This document shows, piece after piece, positions 10,169-20,527 of a DNA stretch of 64,000 nucleotides (position 1 is its first letter; each line of letters begins with the position of its first letter). A program made the position numbers and the translations under genes. Source of the DNA: Ailurus styani (taxonomy: Eukaryota > Chordata > Mammalia > Carnivora > Ailuridae); contig LNAC01000036.1 in the NCBI GenBank assembly GCA_002007465.1, positions 1,376,881 to 1,440,880 on the forward strand, read 5' to 3'. The notes beneath the pieces were generated by a model, which was not told the DNA's origin, ran no database searches, and saw only the letters and a list, made by a program, of their open reading frames with translations.

Positions 10169-10842
10169 TTTTTAATTTGAGATTCAATTTCAATTGTCCA
10201 GAAAGGATAGAATGCTAAGCTTTAAATCCCTGTATACAGTATTCCTATACAACGGAAAAGTTGGTCTAAAGGAAAATCTCATTCAAAAAGAAGAGAAAAC
10301 AAGAATTATAAGGTCTGTACTTTTCTGGAGTCATTGCTAAGACTAGCTCTTTTCTAGCCAAAAAATTCTTCATGGTTAAATTTGTTTGAGTCAGGCTACT
10401 GTCTCTTGCCAAAAAGAGTCTTGAATGGTAAAGTAGGCAGTTTAAAAAAAATTATTGATGAAAACTTTGGTATCAGTAAGAGTTCTGGGTGTGACATATG
10501 TGTTTTCCTCTCTTTCTTAGCTGGAGGGAAAAAAATGGAACGAAACTATTTAAAAGAAATATCTCACAATACATCTCATTTATAATATAAGGACAAAATA
10601 AAGAGGAAATTTTTAAAAGAGGGAAAGTATTGAAAACATAAGAAATACAGGGGATGGAATGGGAGTGGATTGGCTCTCCAGAATTTATTTGAAAGTCATT
10701 CATGCACCAAAATGTTGATGAATGGCTCTCTGTGAAGAGCAAAGCGGGCAAACAGTTTGAAGACATCAAAGATAGAGAGAAGACATTCTCCTAATCATAC
10801 AGAGCTTAGAGTATAACTGTTTACTGATTAATAATTTAATTG
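10169..10842. other. unassigned sequence, no gene seen
   Basis: AT-rich with no repeat family recognised. Short overlapping open frames on both strands have no recognisable domain. Confidence 0.5.
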
Positions 10843-10985
10843 TTCATTCATTCATTCATTCACTCACTTACTCATTCAGTAATTGTTTACATAGTACATA
10901 CAAAGTGCCAAGAACTATGACAGATACTGGACATGAAAACAAACAAAAAAATGTCCCTGTCTTCCAGGGTCACAGGTCTGAGATA
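10843..10985 (-). mobile_element. L2 3' end
   Basis: Starts with the ATTC repeat typical of the L2 terminus in reverse (10846-10878). It is followed by gtacatacaaagtgccaaga, then a cagatactggacatgaaaac part and tgtccctgtcttccagg, in the right order for a reversed L2 3' end. Confidence 0.75.
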
Positions 10986-11137
10986 TAAATCCCACAGAGG
11001 CAGGCAAGTAATGCAAACTGGGAATGCCAGCCATTTACAAAACAAAAAGAAACAGTGGCAGATTAGAATTTGTGAGCCCAAACTCTTAAAAATATTCATC
11101 AGTTTTGCTTTTTGTCTTTGTTTTGTTTTACAAACAA

Positions 11138-11139
<2 letters not shown>

Positions 11140-11186
<47 letters not shown>
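11140..11186. repeat. (CA)n microsatellite
   Basis: About 23 uninterrupted CA units, followed by catatg. Apparent open frames through it are repeats of His-Thr or Val-Cys and are not genes. Confidence 0.97.
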
Positions 11187-11189
<3 letters not shown>

Positions 11190-12066
11190 GTCTGGGGACT
11201 GAGTAAGGGCCTGTATAGCCTATGCATTCCCTGGTGCCCAACCTCTGGTCTTAGTATTTAAGCAAACAATTTTAATATCATGTAACATATTCTCTTCCCA
11301 TTTTCTATGGGAAGAGGTGACTACTGAATTCTCTGAATTCATTTATGAATGACATCCTGGAAGACATCATATGTCAATCCTAAAGAATGAGTAGGACTCA
11401 CCCAGGTAAATAGAGAAAAGAATCCCAGACAGATGAAAGAGTATGTTCGAAGGCTGGGGGTTAGGAGAGGTCTTCGATCACTGAGACTATGCAAACCCCG
11501 GCACATGGCTGGAACACAGAGCCTCCATGGATAATAAAAAATGAGGCTGCAGAGTCAACTGATTAACAAGGTTATATCTAAGCCTATATGGTCTTTGGTG
11601 GAACAGTTTAATCTCACATTTACCCTATTTAAAATAAACAATAAAACAAAACTGAGGTATGCCTTCTAATGCTCAGCTCAGGCTTGCAACACACTGCTGT
11701 CTTAGGAGATTTTCTTCTCCTGGCTAAGCCTCTTATGTTTGGCATAAAACAACATTGTCAAATGTAAGCTTGATTCCGGCAGGAAAAATTAAGATACTCT
11801 AGACCCAGTTATTTACTACACTATGCTGAAATCCAGATACGTGCTCACCTGACAATACATACAGAGAATGCCCTTCGGTTTTCCTACAAAGCTCACTCTT
11901 AGGGCTAAGCACATTAATAAAATTGATAGAGATCAAAAGGAAAGAATCTAAAGAGAGACAAAAAGAAAGTGGAGGAGGTGGATGCGATATTCCACCAACA
12001 GATTTCTTCTTTTTCACTTTCTACTTATCGAAATCCTGATTTTTATTCAAAGTTCAGAAGCTTTTT
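11187..12066. other. unassigned sequence, no gene seen
   Basis: No gene and no clearly named repeat. It ends in the host copy of the target-site duplication of the SINE that follows. Confidence 0.5.
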
Positions 12067-12085
12067 GAGGGCAGGAACAATTTCT

Positions 12086-12302
12086 TTTCTTTTTTTTTTT
12101 TTTTAAAGATTTTATTTTATTCATTTGACACAGAGAGAGAGATTACAAGTAGGCAGAGAGGCAGGCAGAGAGAGAGAGGAGAGAGGAGGAAGCAGGCTCC
12201 CCGCTGAGCAGAGAGCCCGATGTGGGCCTCGATCCCAGGACCCTGGGATCATGACCTGAGCCGAAGGCAGCGGCTTTAACCCACTGAGCCACCCAGGCGC
12301 CC
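12086..12302 (-). mobile_element. young CAN-SINE with 19-bp perfect target-site duplication
   Basis: Complete mustelid-type SINE in reverse: a long T tract, AAAGATTTTATTTTATTCA, GA-rich body, and intact head ending gccacccaggcgccc. The duplication gagggcaggaacaatttct at 12067-12085 and 12303-12321 is perfect over 19 bases. That and the intact head mark a recent insertion. Confidence 0.97.
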
Positions 12303-12412
12303 GAGGGCAGGAACAATTTCTAATTCTTCTTTCTATTCTGAATATATTGAACAGGAGTACTTAAAGCCTATTCTTTATATGCGTTCAGTGAATAGTTATT
12401 GAATTGAAAATT

Positions 12413-12937
12413 ATATTAGTAACCTACTGCTGCATAAAAAATTACTCCCAAAATTAATGGCTTCAAAAAACAAACATTTATTAATGCACAGCTTCTGTAG
12501 GTTAGGAATCTGAGAGTGGGTTGGCTGGTGGATCTGGCTCAGGATTTCCCAATAGGAAGCAATCAATGTTGACTGGGGCTGTCATCATCTCAAGACTAAG
12601 CTGAGGAGGACACCTATCCAAGTTCATTCATGTGATGTTGTTAGGCCTGACAACATACACTCCCAAGCTCACTCATATGGGCCTCTCCACAGGGCTGCCC
12701 TAGCTAGCTTCCCCAGAACAAGCAGTCCAAGAGAGAATGTGAGAGAACACCCAACATGGAAGTCACATTTCTTTACTATCTAACCTCAGAAATGACGGCT
12801 TATCATTTCTCTCATATTCTATTCATTGGAGGTAAGCCAGCAACTCCAGTCCACAGGCAAAGGCAAGAAATTCTACAAGGACATGAATACCAGGAAGTGG
12901 GTTTCATGGTGGGCCATCTTTGAGACTTCCTATCACA
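12413..12937 (-). mobile_element. MLT1-related LTR (ERVL-MaLR)
   Basis: Reversed LTR. It starts with attagtaacctactgctgca and ataaaaaattactcccaaaa-like text, the complement of the usual TTTTGGGAGTAATTT...ACTAAT end, and finishes at cctatcaca, the complement of a TGTGATAGG start. About 525 bases. It is diverged and no internal region is attached. The split SINE lies 21 bases further on. Confidence 0.7.
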
Positions 12938-13250
12938 AATAACTGAAAGAGAAGCTGGTGGGGTGCTGAAAGACCCTCGCTTGTAAACACCCTCCCCCAG
13001 CCGTCGACTAACTAACCGCCTTCTTGCCTTTCTGTATCCGCTTGGCTGCGATATGCCCTTCCACCAACTGCCACCTAAGCGCAAAAACAGGAAGAGAACA
13101 AAGGACGGAAAGTCCTGAGAACCCCTCCCGGCCATTCCGGGGGATTCCAAGGGAAGTAACAACTGTGACCTTAGATAACCTGCATTGTTGTTTTAAATAA
13201 CCAATAGAAAGCCTGTTGCTAAGCCGTTGCTTATGTACCCCCTCTTCCCC

Positions 13251-13257
13251 TATAAAA
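13251..13257 (+). promoter_or_regulatory. TATA box of the solo LTR
   Basis: TATAAAA lies 46 bases downstream of a CCAAT box and 79 bases upstream of AATAAA, the arrangement of a retroviral U3 promoter. Transcription would begin near 13280 and read rightward into the remaining SINE. Whether it is active cannot be told from sequence. Confidence 0.85.
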
Positions 13258-13329
13258 AGCTTGTGAGCCAGAAGCCCGGTGCGCTCAACCAGCTGGTGCT
13301 GCTGACCGCCCGCAGGCGCGTCTGTGAAC

Positions 13330-13335
13330 AATAAA
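13330..13335 (+). terminator. polyadenylation signal of the solo LTR
   Basis: AATAAA, followed by a T/G-containing stretch (cctcttgcctttgcatcc), lies 70 bases before the LTR end, as expected at the R-U5 junction. Confidence 0.85.
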
Positions 13336-13523
13336 CCCTCTTGCCTTTGCATCCAGTGGAAGCCCGGTGTCAGATTCTTGGGCAGCGGGATCTGAGGGTC
13401 TTTCAGTGCCTGGCTCAGCTACAGCATGTGACTCTTGATCTTAGGGTCTTGAGTTCAAGCCTCACATTGGGTGTGGGGCCTAATTAAAAATAAAATAAAA
13501 TAAAATAATAAAAGAGAAGCTGG

Positions 13524-14869
13524 GAAATAGAGCTCATTGCTACTCTGAATAAAACTGGGATACTCATATTGAGGAAGAAGCTAATGGATATGGGAAAGTA
13601 AATTGTTATAGGTTGAGCAACTCTGCAGAAGGTCATGGTCTATGAGATGTGACCTCACCTTAAGTCTCATAAAATTACCAGTAAAAATCAACCTCAAGTG
13701 GCTAGGAGCTAACAGATTTTTTTGGTGGAAATCAATGAAACAACTGACTTTTATGCCTAGTTCTTTCATAGCACAGAAGCAAGCCAGAGAAGAGAACATA
13801 CAAGCGTAGAGGAAAGGCAAGACTCAGGCAGCGTGTCTCAGGGACACACAGAAATTTGGGGAGATACAAGAAATCATACATTTGAGTGGAATTTGAATGG
13901 AAGTTTATTAAAACCAGATCTGAGGAGCATTTCCAATGTTTTCTCAAGTGCCTATTTATTTGTGAGATCCCATTTTAATGGCCATTTCTCCTGCCAGACA
14001 GAAAGGAGGCTCCCTGATGTCATGAGCTATATTTTATTAACCAATTCAATGGAATTGAGAATTAGAGTTTTAAAGAAGAAAAAAAAAACCCTGAAATAAT
14101 CTAGGACATCCTTGATTTTTCTAGCTCTTAGAACACTGTCTAGTGCAGAGCAGATCTTCTTTTTTTTTTTTTTTTTTGGACTGAAAGAAGGAATGAAAGA
14201 ATGTGTTTACACATCTTGTCCCTGCAGTGTAGAGATCTATTGTTTTATGACTGCCTTCCCTTCTGAAAGAAGTAGCTGCAGGCTATTGCATTAGACACCA
14301 TCGCCTTCCATTGCCACAACACACATTGCCTTCTGACAAATTGCACAGAAGCCTGTAAGGGACTTGGCATAATAGGCTTACTCAAAAGGATGATTTGCAG
14401 CCCAATCATCCTCCCACAATGAGAGTTATACAGAGAAGCAATTAGTTGAAGTCAGCAAAGTATAGAAGCAGAAGAGACAGTGACTAAGCTGCCTTAATGG
14501 AAAAACACTAGAGTAGGTACCGCTAGGAGACCCAATGACTAAACACTCAATGTATAAATAATTATAAGAGAGACTCTAACTTTTGGAAAGACATTCCAAT
14601 TCTTACTGAGAATTGACTATGGCTATCAAGGCTTTGTTTCATTCTTTTCTTTTCTCTTCTTTTCTTTTCTTTTCACACTTGTGATCCTGTTGACAGGAAA
14701 TTCCCATTCTCTAAGCTAAAAGAATGTGTCTGTGACTCTTGGTATTTGTATGTAAGTGAGTTATATAATTATTGAAGCCCTATATTTCTGAAGAGCAAAG
14801 ATCATAGGAGGACTTTCTTTAACCTTCTTGTTCCCAGTAAGATGTTCACGTGGTAATTTCTTTGTACTC
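13524..14869. other. unassigned sequence, no gene seen
   Basis: Mostly unique-looking. It contains a T17 run (14161-14177), a TTTTC-rich patch (14639-14675), and a segment at 14041-14105 that resembles 15220-15285. Confidence 0.5.
14639..14675. repeat. (TTTTC)n patch
   Basis: Repeated CTTTT units of slightly uneven length, pyrimidine only. Confidence 0.8.
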
Positions 14870-15000
14870 CACACTAGATAGTAAACTCCACAAGGGAAGG
14901 AAGTCTATTTGTGTAATTCACTAATGTTTCCTACACAGCAAAATTCCTGGAATATAGTAGGTTCTTAATAAATATTCATCAAGTGACTGTTTAATGAATT
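14870..15000 (+). mobile_element. L2 3' end
   Basis: Forward L2 terminus: gtaaactccacaagggaagg (usual form TAAGCTCCATGAGGGCAGGG), then cctggaatatagtaggttct and taataaatattcatcaagtg, ending in an AATGAATT-like tail. Confidence 0.8.
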
Positions 15001-15607
15001 GGCATCATTTTCAAAGCCTCATTATAAACAGGATATGAATTTTCATTCTCTCTTGCCCTGATTTAATAGCTCAAATTCTTTTAATAAATCATGCATTGCA
15101 TAAAAATCCTGTCACCAAAGACAAAGACACATCGTATTCTGTTTACTTTCCTCTTTTTTCTTTCTTTTGAGCCATTGATGCTTTTCTGCGTAAACAATTA
15201 GGATGTCTAATTTCACTTACAATTTCAATGGAATTGAGGATCAGATTTTTGGAGGAGGAAAAAAAATACTGAAATAAACAAGGTAATTATGAGTTCTTCA
15301 ATTTCGTAAAGGAGGATAAAAGCATTTATGTAACTTGCTTATCTCTTAACCTTAGAAGCCACGTAACTTTTCTTTAGAAGTAAATGTGCTAAATGCCTCT
15401 AGCACCCCATTTCATATGCTCTACACCTAATTTTTCTAACCTGACTATTTTTGCAGCAAACCAGCTTCCCACAGATATAACCTAATGGCAATTTTACCTG
15501 AGCCGCACCACTTAATTCTCTATGTCTGCCCGAGATCTTTTCTAAAAAGGTATTCACATGTGTCTGCCAAGGACTCAGACAACTTCTAGTCTACAGGAAA
15601 GTTGACA
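15001..15607. other. unassigned sequence, no gene seen
   Basis: No repeat family named. Contains the 60-base segment near 15220-15285 that resembles 14041-14105. Confidence 0.5.
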
Positions 15608-15935
15608 CCCTGTTTAGTCCTAGCTCTCCAGAGAAAGAGAACCAATTGTGGGTTGAGTGCATGTGTGTACATACATATATACAGAGAGAGAATATATGCA
15701 GATGTGTGTATGTATATATATATACATTATACAGTATATACGCACTAGTGTGTGTATATACATAAACATATATCATATAACTAGGATATGCACATGTATA
15801 TCCCATATAAATTTCCTCTTTATATATATAGAAAGGTTTACTGCAAGGAATTGATTGACATACTCGTGGAGGCTGTCTAAAATCTGTAGCACTGATGTTT
15901 CAGGTGGTGTCTGAAGGCCAGTAGATACTGTAGAA
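15608..15935 (-). mobile_element. ERVL-type LTR fragment (MLT2-like) with TA/TG tract
   Basis: The start ttagtcctagctctccagag then aaagagaacc is the complement of an LTR end I recall (GGTTCTCTTTCTCTGGAGAA...ACTAA). A TA/TG-rich microsatellite (about 15660-15835), ggtttactgcaaggaattga, cgtggaggctgtctaaaatc and a few later words follow in order. The rest is lost or covered by the next element. Confidence 0.6.
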
Positions 15936-15949
15936 CCAGGAAGACCAAT

Positions 15950-16112
15950 GTCCCTATCTAAGGCCTTCGTGTTGGCTTTCCCTCATTGCCCATTTCACTC
16001 TCTGCATCATTCCACTCTTCCCTACAGACCCCTGCCTTCCCTTTGTAAAATAAACGATTTACACTCAGTATCTCAGGCTCTCCTCTCCTGGGGATGGGGA
16101 CCGGCTAATACA
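15950..16112 (+). mobile_element. 3' end of an LTR in forward orientation
   Basis: Contains gtaaaataaacgatttacac, a polyadenylation-signal region of LTR type, then ctcagtatctcaggctctc and finally ggctaataca, a common end word of mammalian LTRs. Family not assigned. Confidence 0.5.
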
Positions 16113-16134
16113 AGACGATCATTAGAACCTTCTT

Positions 16135-16312
16135 TTTCCCCAGCCTTATTGAGGTATGACTGACAATAAAAATTGTATATTTAGATTGCTAAAAAAAGTA
16201 ATTATGTGAGGTGATGGATGTGTTAATTGACTTGATTGTGGTGATCACTCCACAATGTATATGTACATCATTAAATCATTGCATTGTGCACTATAAAAAT
16301 ATATTCTTTCAT
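16135..16312 (+). mobile_element. L1 3' end fragment
   Basis: The words ttattgaggtatgactgaca, then tgtgaggtgatggatgtgtt, gtggtgatcactccacaatg and tgcattgtgcactataaa follow the 3' untranslated end of old mammalian L1M elements. Confidence 0.75.
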
Positions 16313-16489
16313 AGATGTCCTGTTAACAATGCAAAATCGTCTTTGATTTACAATACATTTTGGTCTACCAAATGCTCACTACCCAAGCACTGTCTTTGGA
16401 ACTCATTTTCAAATATCTGCAAAGGAAGATTTACTTAGAGAAGTGATAAATCACACAAACAGAACCTTAAGAAATAGACTGTATAATTC

Positions 16490-16575
16490 TTCAATAGACT
16501 ATAAGCTTACTCAAGGCAGAGAATGAATGCATTTTATTCATGGCTAATCCCTAAATGTCAGACATGTTGAATGCA
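16490..16575 (+). mobile_element. L2 3' end fragment
   Basis: Reads agactataagcttactcaag, gcagagaatgaatgcatttt and a cctaaatgtcagacatgttg part, a decayed forward L2 terminus. Confidence 0.5.
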
Positions 16576-17494
16576 AGACCACAAAGCAAGTAAAGTGAGC
16601 TATACTACTAGAAATCAGAATGTTCTGACCTTAAAGCCCAAGTTTACCTCTCACTGCCTGCACCGTGTTTGATGTGCCCTTTGGGAAACTACTCTTTGGC
16701 TTCTTTATGGGTTTAGCCCATTAAACTAAGATTTAGATAAGATCACAAAAGCAGAATCATTGTGCTGATGAATACATACATTCATCCTATTAAAATTAAT
16801 CAGACATACAAAATTGACCCTCAACTATAAAATGGAAATCAAAAATAATATACCTTGCTCTAAAATAGTTAAGAAATCATAATGGCATGCTATATTAAGT
16901 CTCAGACCCATGGTCTAATAAATAATAAATAATAACCCTAAGTTAGTTAATAACACTAAGCAGATAAACCCTCAGTGTTATCCTATACTTTCAGTTGTAT
17001 CATGTTGGTTGTATCTCTGGTGGGACTTCATTGCTTATTAGTACACAGATTGACCAGGTTCAATTACCTCCAAGAAATTGCTTTGATTTTAAGAAAAGCC
17101 AATCAGAGCCTATTAGCAGGATTCAATAATTAGCATCACTGTACCAAATTAATGTGACTTTAACTCAAATGAAAGACAAAAGGCTTCAGAGAATTGTTAA
17201 GAAATTTGGGTAGGCCTTCTGAACTCTTTTTTTTTAAATAATGAATTTTAATTATAATTTTATGAATGTTTAAAGTCTGGGGGCTTTATGTTGGAAAAGC
17301 CAACTATAAAGTCTGCAGTCAATATGTTGAAAGACTAAATATATTCCTTTGACAGATAGAACATGTTGAAGGAAGATAATTTGGAGATTATAATTCCATA
17401 CAAACTTTGATCCATTGTGTCTATTTCCTCCTATCCCACTTACTTAGGCCCATGGTTATGGGCCATCAAAGAGGCTACACTGTATATTTATTAA
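16576..17494. other. unassigned AT-rich sequence, no gene seen
   Basis: No gene or named repeat. A small ATAAATAATAAATAATAA patch lies near 16917-16936. Confidence 0.5.
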
Positions 17495-17496
17495 GA

Positions 17497-18060
17497 ATAA
17501 GGATTTGGGAGTCTGGCTCTGTGGGTTTCCATATCGGTTTCCTCACGTATTAGTTATTTGACCATGACTGAGATGCTTGGCCTCTCGGTGCCTTTTATGG
17601 CCTGAGTATTTGTGTCCCCAGTATTCATCTACTAAAGCCCTAACTCTAACTCCCAATATGACAGTATTTGGAGACGGGGCCTTTGGGAGGTAATTAGGGT
17701 TAGACGAGTGTGGGAACCTATAATGGGATCAGTGCCCTGATAAGAACAGACACCAGAGAGCTTGCTCTCTTTCTCCCTGAGTACTTGCTCAAAGAGGTGA
17801 TGTGAGCACACAGTGAGAAGGCTCTCACTAGAACCCAATCCTGCCGGTATTCTGACCTTAAGCTTTTAACCTCCAGAGTGTGAGAAAAACGCATTTCTGT
17901 GGTTTAAGCTACCAAGTCTATAGTAGTTTGTGATGGCAGCCCAAGCAGACCAAGACCTCAGATCCCTCATCTGTAAAATGAGAATAGTAACAGTATGTTT
18001 TCACCCTATGGTATTACAAGAATTGAATAAGTAAGAACAGTACTTAATATGAAGTAAAAG
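17497..18060 (+). mobile_element. MIR split by an MLT1 LTR
   Basis: The 5' part (17497-17592) has gggagtctggctctgtggg and a gaccatgactgagatgcttg, gcctctcggtgcc run. The 3' part resumes at 17957 with ctcagatccctcatctgtaa, aatgagaatagtaac and a regional tail. Removing the LTR restores the MIR order (CTCTGTGCCTCAGTTTCCTCATCTGTAAAATG), so the MIR is older. Confidence 0.8.
17593..17956 (+). mobile_element. MLT1-type LTR (ERVL-MaLR), inside a MIR
   Basis: Forward LTR. Start ttatggcctgagtatttgtg then tccccagtattcat; middle tatttggagacggggccttt and gggaggtaattagg; end cctccagagtgtgagaaaaa, atttctgtggtttaagctac and ggcagcccaagcagacc. About 364 bases, typical for MLT1. No internal region. Confidence 0.88.
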
Positions 18061-18944
18061 ATAGAATATAAGTTTCCATTGTTATTGTTCCTTTACTTAG
18101 TAATAGATGTGAAGTTAATTACTGTCTTTGAAATTTTATCAGTTCAAAAAAAAAGGAAGATAGTCTCAGAAATGGGGTCTATCGAAGGCTTTTATTTGTC
18201 TCTTGCAGAGGAGGAGATGCAATCACTGGCTTCTTGTCTTTCAAATTCTAAAAGATTTGAGAATGCTGAGGTCTATAAATAAAATCCTTTGAGTTAAGTC
18301 CTCATATATGACTTCTAACTGGATTTCCCTATTCATAGTGTTTTAGCAGTTCACACATATAATATCAGAAAAAATATTCCAATAACTTTGAGGAGATGCA
18401 GTTAAATGGAGCAGACTGAAGATGATTTTTTCTTGGCATTGTGTACATTTTCAGATGAGAAATTAGAGATGCACCATGCTTAACCCAAGCAGGAAAACGC
18501 GCACGGGTTTATATGGTGTGAGCCAACTTATTCTGGAACATCAAATCTGAAACTCCTGACAAAATGGCATCAGGCGTTAAGTTATATTCTGGAGAGGGGA
18601 TGACACCGCATCTACCTTGACAGTCCATCTGGTGAATGTGAATGTCATTTAGCGGTCTACTTCCCAATGAGTGGCATGCTAACATCTCAATAAAATAAGA
18701 ATGCAGGCTGAGTGTCAATCATCCCATGCCTTCTCAGTTTCCAAGGGATGTGTCTCATCTGTAATAGCATGGAAAAATTGCTCTTTCTCCTTAAGACACG
18801 AAAATATTAGAGCAGCTGCAAGCACAGCTCAGAATACCATCAATAAATTCTGCAAAGAAGGTGGAACTTGGGAAATAATAGCTGATGTTTTTCTTAACAA
18901 ATTAATGTAATCATGACCTTCTTATTATATTTAATCCTCTGTAG
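18061..18944. other. unassigned sequence, no gene seen
   Basis: No repeat or gene recognised. Short open frames only. Confidence 0.5.
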
Positions 18945-19260
18945 TGTATCTGGGGCAGAGAGAGAGAGAGTCCAATAGCTATCACCCAGTCCTTTCTCCT
19001 TTGCTATCTTTTACTGTGGAAGCTGGGATATGCCATTTACTCACTTCTCTGGCTTCTCTTAAAACTGCAGCCAACTATCAGTTTGGGCTAGTAAAACATA
19101 ATAGGAAGTCTGCTGAAGCAGGGAATATAGGAGAGACTCACTCCAGGAAACGGGCCTTTTCTCTTCAGCTTCTCAAACACACACGCTGGATGTTTAAAGC
19201 CACAGCAGCCGTTTTGTGACCACGAGGCAACATGCCTGATGGCGCTAGAAGCTGGACTTT
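18945..19260. mobile_element. possible old LTR-like repeat
   Basis: Words such as ggaagctgggatatgccatt and tgaccacgaggcaacatgcc resemble a mammalian LTR-like repeat that I cannot name. No ends are visible. Confidence 0.25.
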
Positions 19261-19835
19261 ACCAGTAAAGCTAGGAACAGTCCACCTCTCGAATGGAGAC
19301 TCCCTGTGATTGGCAGGAATTTGGCATCCATGAACTTTAACCTCCCCTGTCATACCTAGCAATATGTTACTTACCATGCCAAAAGACACTCCAATGATAA
19401 AATCAGTTATGGACTTTAAAATAAGGAGATTCTCCTTGTGGGCCCAATCTAATCTAACTTGAGTCTTTCAGAGCAGCAAGTTTCTCTGGCTGAGGTCAGA
19501 GAGATGCAGTGGAAGAGGAAGAAAATGGAGAGATAGAGCAGATAGATTTGAAGGTAAGAATGATTTGATCTGCCATGCTGGCTTTGAGTCAGGGAAAGCA
19601 AGTGACCACCAAAAGCTAAGCATAATTCCCAGCTGACAATTAGCAAGGAAAGGGAGACCTCAGTCCTGTAAGTCACATGGAGCTGAATTCTGCCAACAAC
19701 CTGAAACAGTACAGAATCTGATTCTTCCTGAGAGGCTCCAGACCAGAAAGTAGACTGGCCCACACCTTGACTTCAGACTTGTGAGACTCAGAGCTGACAA
19801 ATTAGCTCAGCCAACCAGACTTCTGATCTATCCTT

Positions 19836-20467
19836 TCATGCCTGTCTCCGTCTATCTATAGTAATGCTATTGGCTAAAAATGCCTGCAGGTACACACCTG
19901 GCCCCTGGGAAGCATCTCATAGACATCCCCCCTTCCTGAACCAGTGTTACAACTAGACAAACCCTTGTGGTTCTTAGGATTGCAAGACTCCCTTCGGCAA
20001 CAACCATCAGAGAACTTTGAAAAAAACAAAGGTTTATTACTTATCAGTCCTGAAAATTACATAACACACCTGGGGTCATACAGAGAGTTTATAATGGGGA
20101 GGAAGGGAGGGAAGGAGGGAGGGAGGGAAGGGGAGAGAGAGAGTGAGTGTCTGATCCTGAGGTTCTACTTTTTATTTGGGTGAAGGGTGGAGGCCTAGGG
20201 TTTCCTTGGCTTATTCTTTATTGGTGAATTTAAAACATTAGAGTGGGAATGTAGCACAGGAGAGAAAAGTCAAGTGGCCCAAAGGGTCAGTTACTGAAAT
20301 TAACCAAGATCTCTATAACAGGAGCTTCTTTGTGAGGGGTGGGCTGTGGGCTAAGGGGTGGGAACCATCACTTTGTCTGTTCCTAAGGCTGGCAGTGTGT
20401 GTCTCCAGATGGTGTGTTTGAAATGGATGCCCTGATAATAAAAGCTTAAATCAGGTCCTTGTGTAAC

Positions 20468-20499
<32 letters not shown>

Positions 20500-20527
20500 A
20501 AACAACGACAAAGGTCAGGGCTTACAC
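19836..20527. mobile_element. unidentified insertion inside an MLT1 LTR
   Basis: The block interrupts the LTR cleanly but I could not name it. Read rightward, it ends with AATAAA (20437-20442), 26 bases, then an A tract (20468-20484 plus an A/G-rich run), as a retrotransposed transcript would. Read leftward, AATAAA-type signals at about 20030 and 20215 and the composition look like a class I LTR. No clear target-site duplication supports either reading. No open frame of interest. Confidence 0.55.
20096..20147. repeat. (GGGA)n / (GA)n tract
   Basis: Purine-only run of GGGAGGGAAGG units passing into GAGAGAGAG, within the unidentified insertion. Confidence 0.85.

Larger units (their letters stand above)
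12967..13405 (+). mobile_element. solo LTR of a class I (gammaretrovirus-type) endogenous retrovirus
   Basis: The 439-base unit begins TGAAAGACCCTC and ends GAGGGTCTTTCA, a perfect 12-bp terminal inverted repeat of the form seen in gammaretroviral LTRs. A 4-bp target duplication, gtgc, flanks it (12963-12966 and 13406-13409), as gammaretroviral integrases make. CCAAT is at 13201-13205, TATAAAA at 13251 and AATAAA at 13330, correctly spaced for U3-R-U5. No gag, pol or env sequence lies nearby, so the provirus has been lost by LTR-LTR recombination. It is denser in CpG than its surroundings, which with the intact ends suggests a fairly young copy. Strand follows the TATA and AATAAA order. Confidence 0.95.
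12959..13510 (+). mobile_element. CAN-SINE split by a solo LTR
   Basis: The SINE begins tggggtgc at 12959-12966, is broken by the LTR, and resumes with gtgcctggctcag at 13406. It ends in an AAATAAAATAAAATAAAATA tail. Its own target-site duplication, aaagagaagctgg, is at 12946-12958 and 13511-13523 (13 bases, perfect). This is the short tRNA-like form without the GA-rich body: cagcatgtgactcttgatct, then gagttcaagcctcac. The LTR is therefore younger than this SINE. Confidence 0.93.

Noticed and set aside
10843..10880. ATTC repeat, considered as a microsatellite or short CRISPR-like repeat
   Set aside because: It is the normal terminal repeat of a reversed L2. No CRISPR structure exists anywhere in the window.
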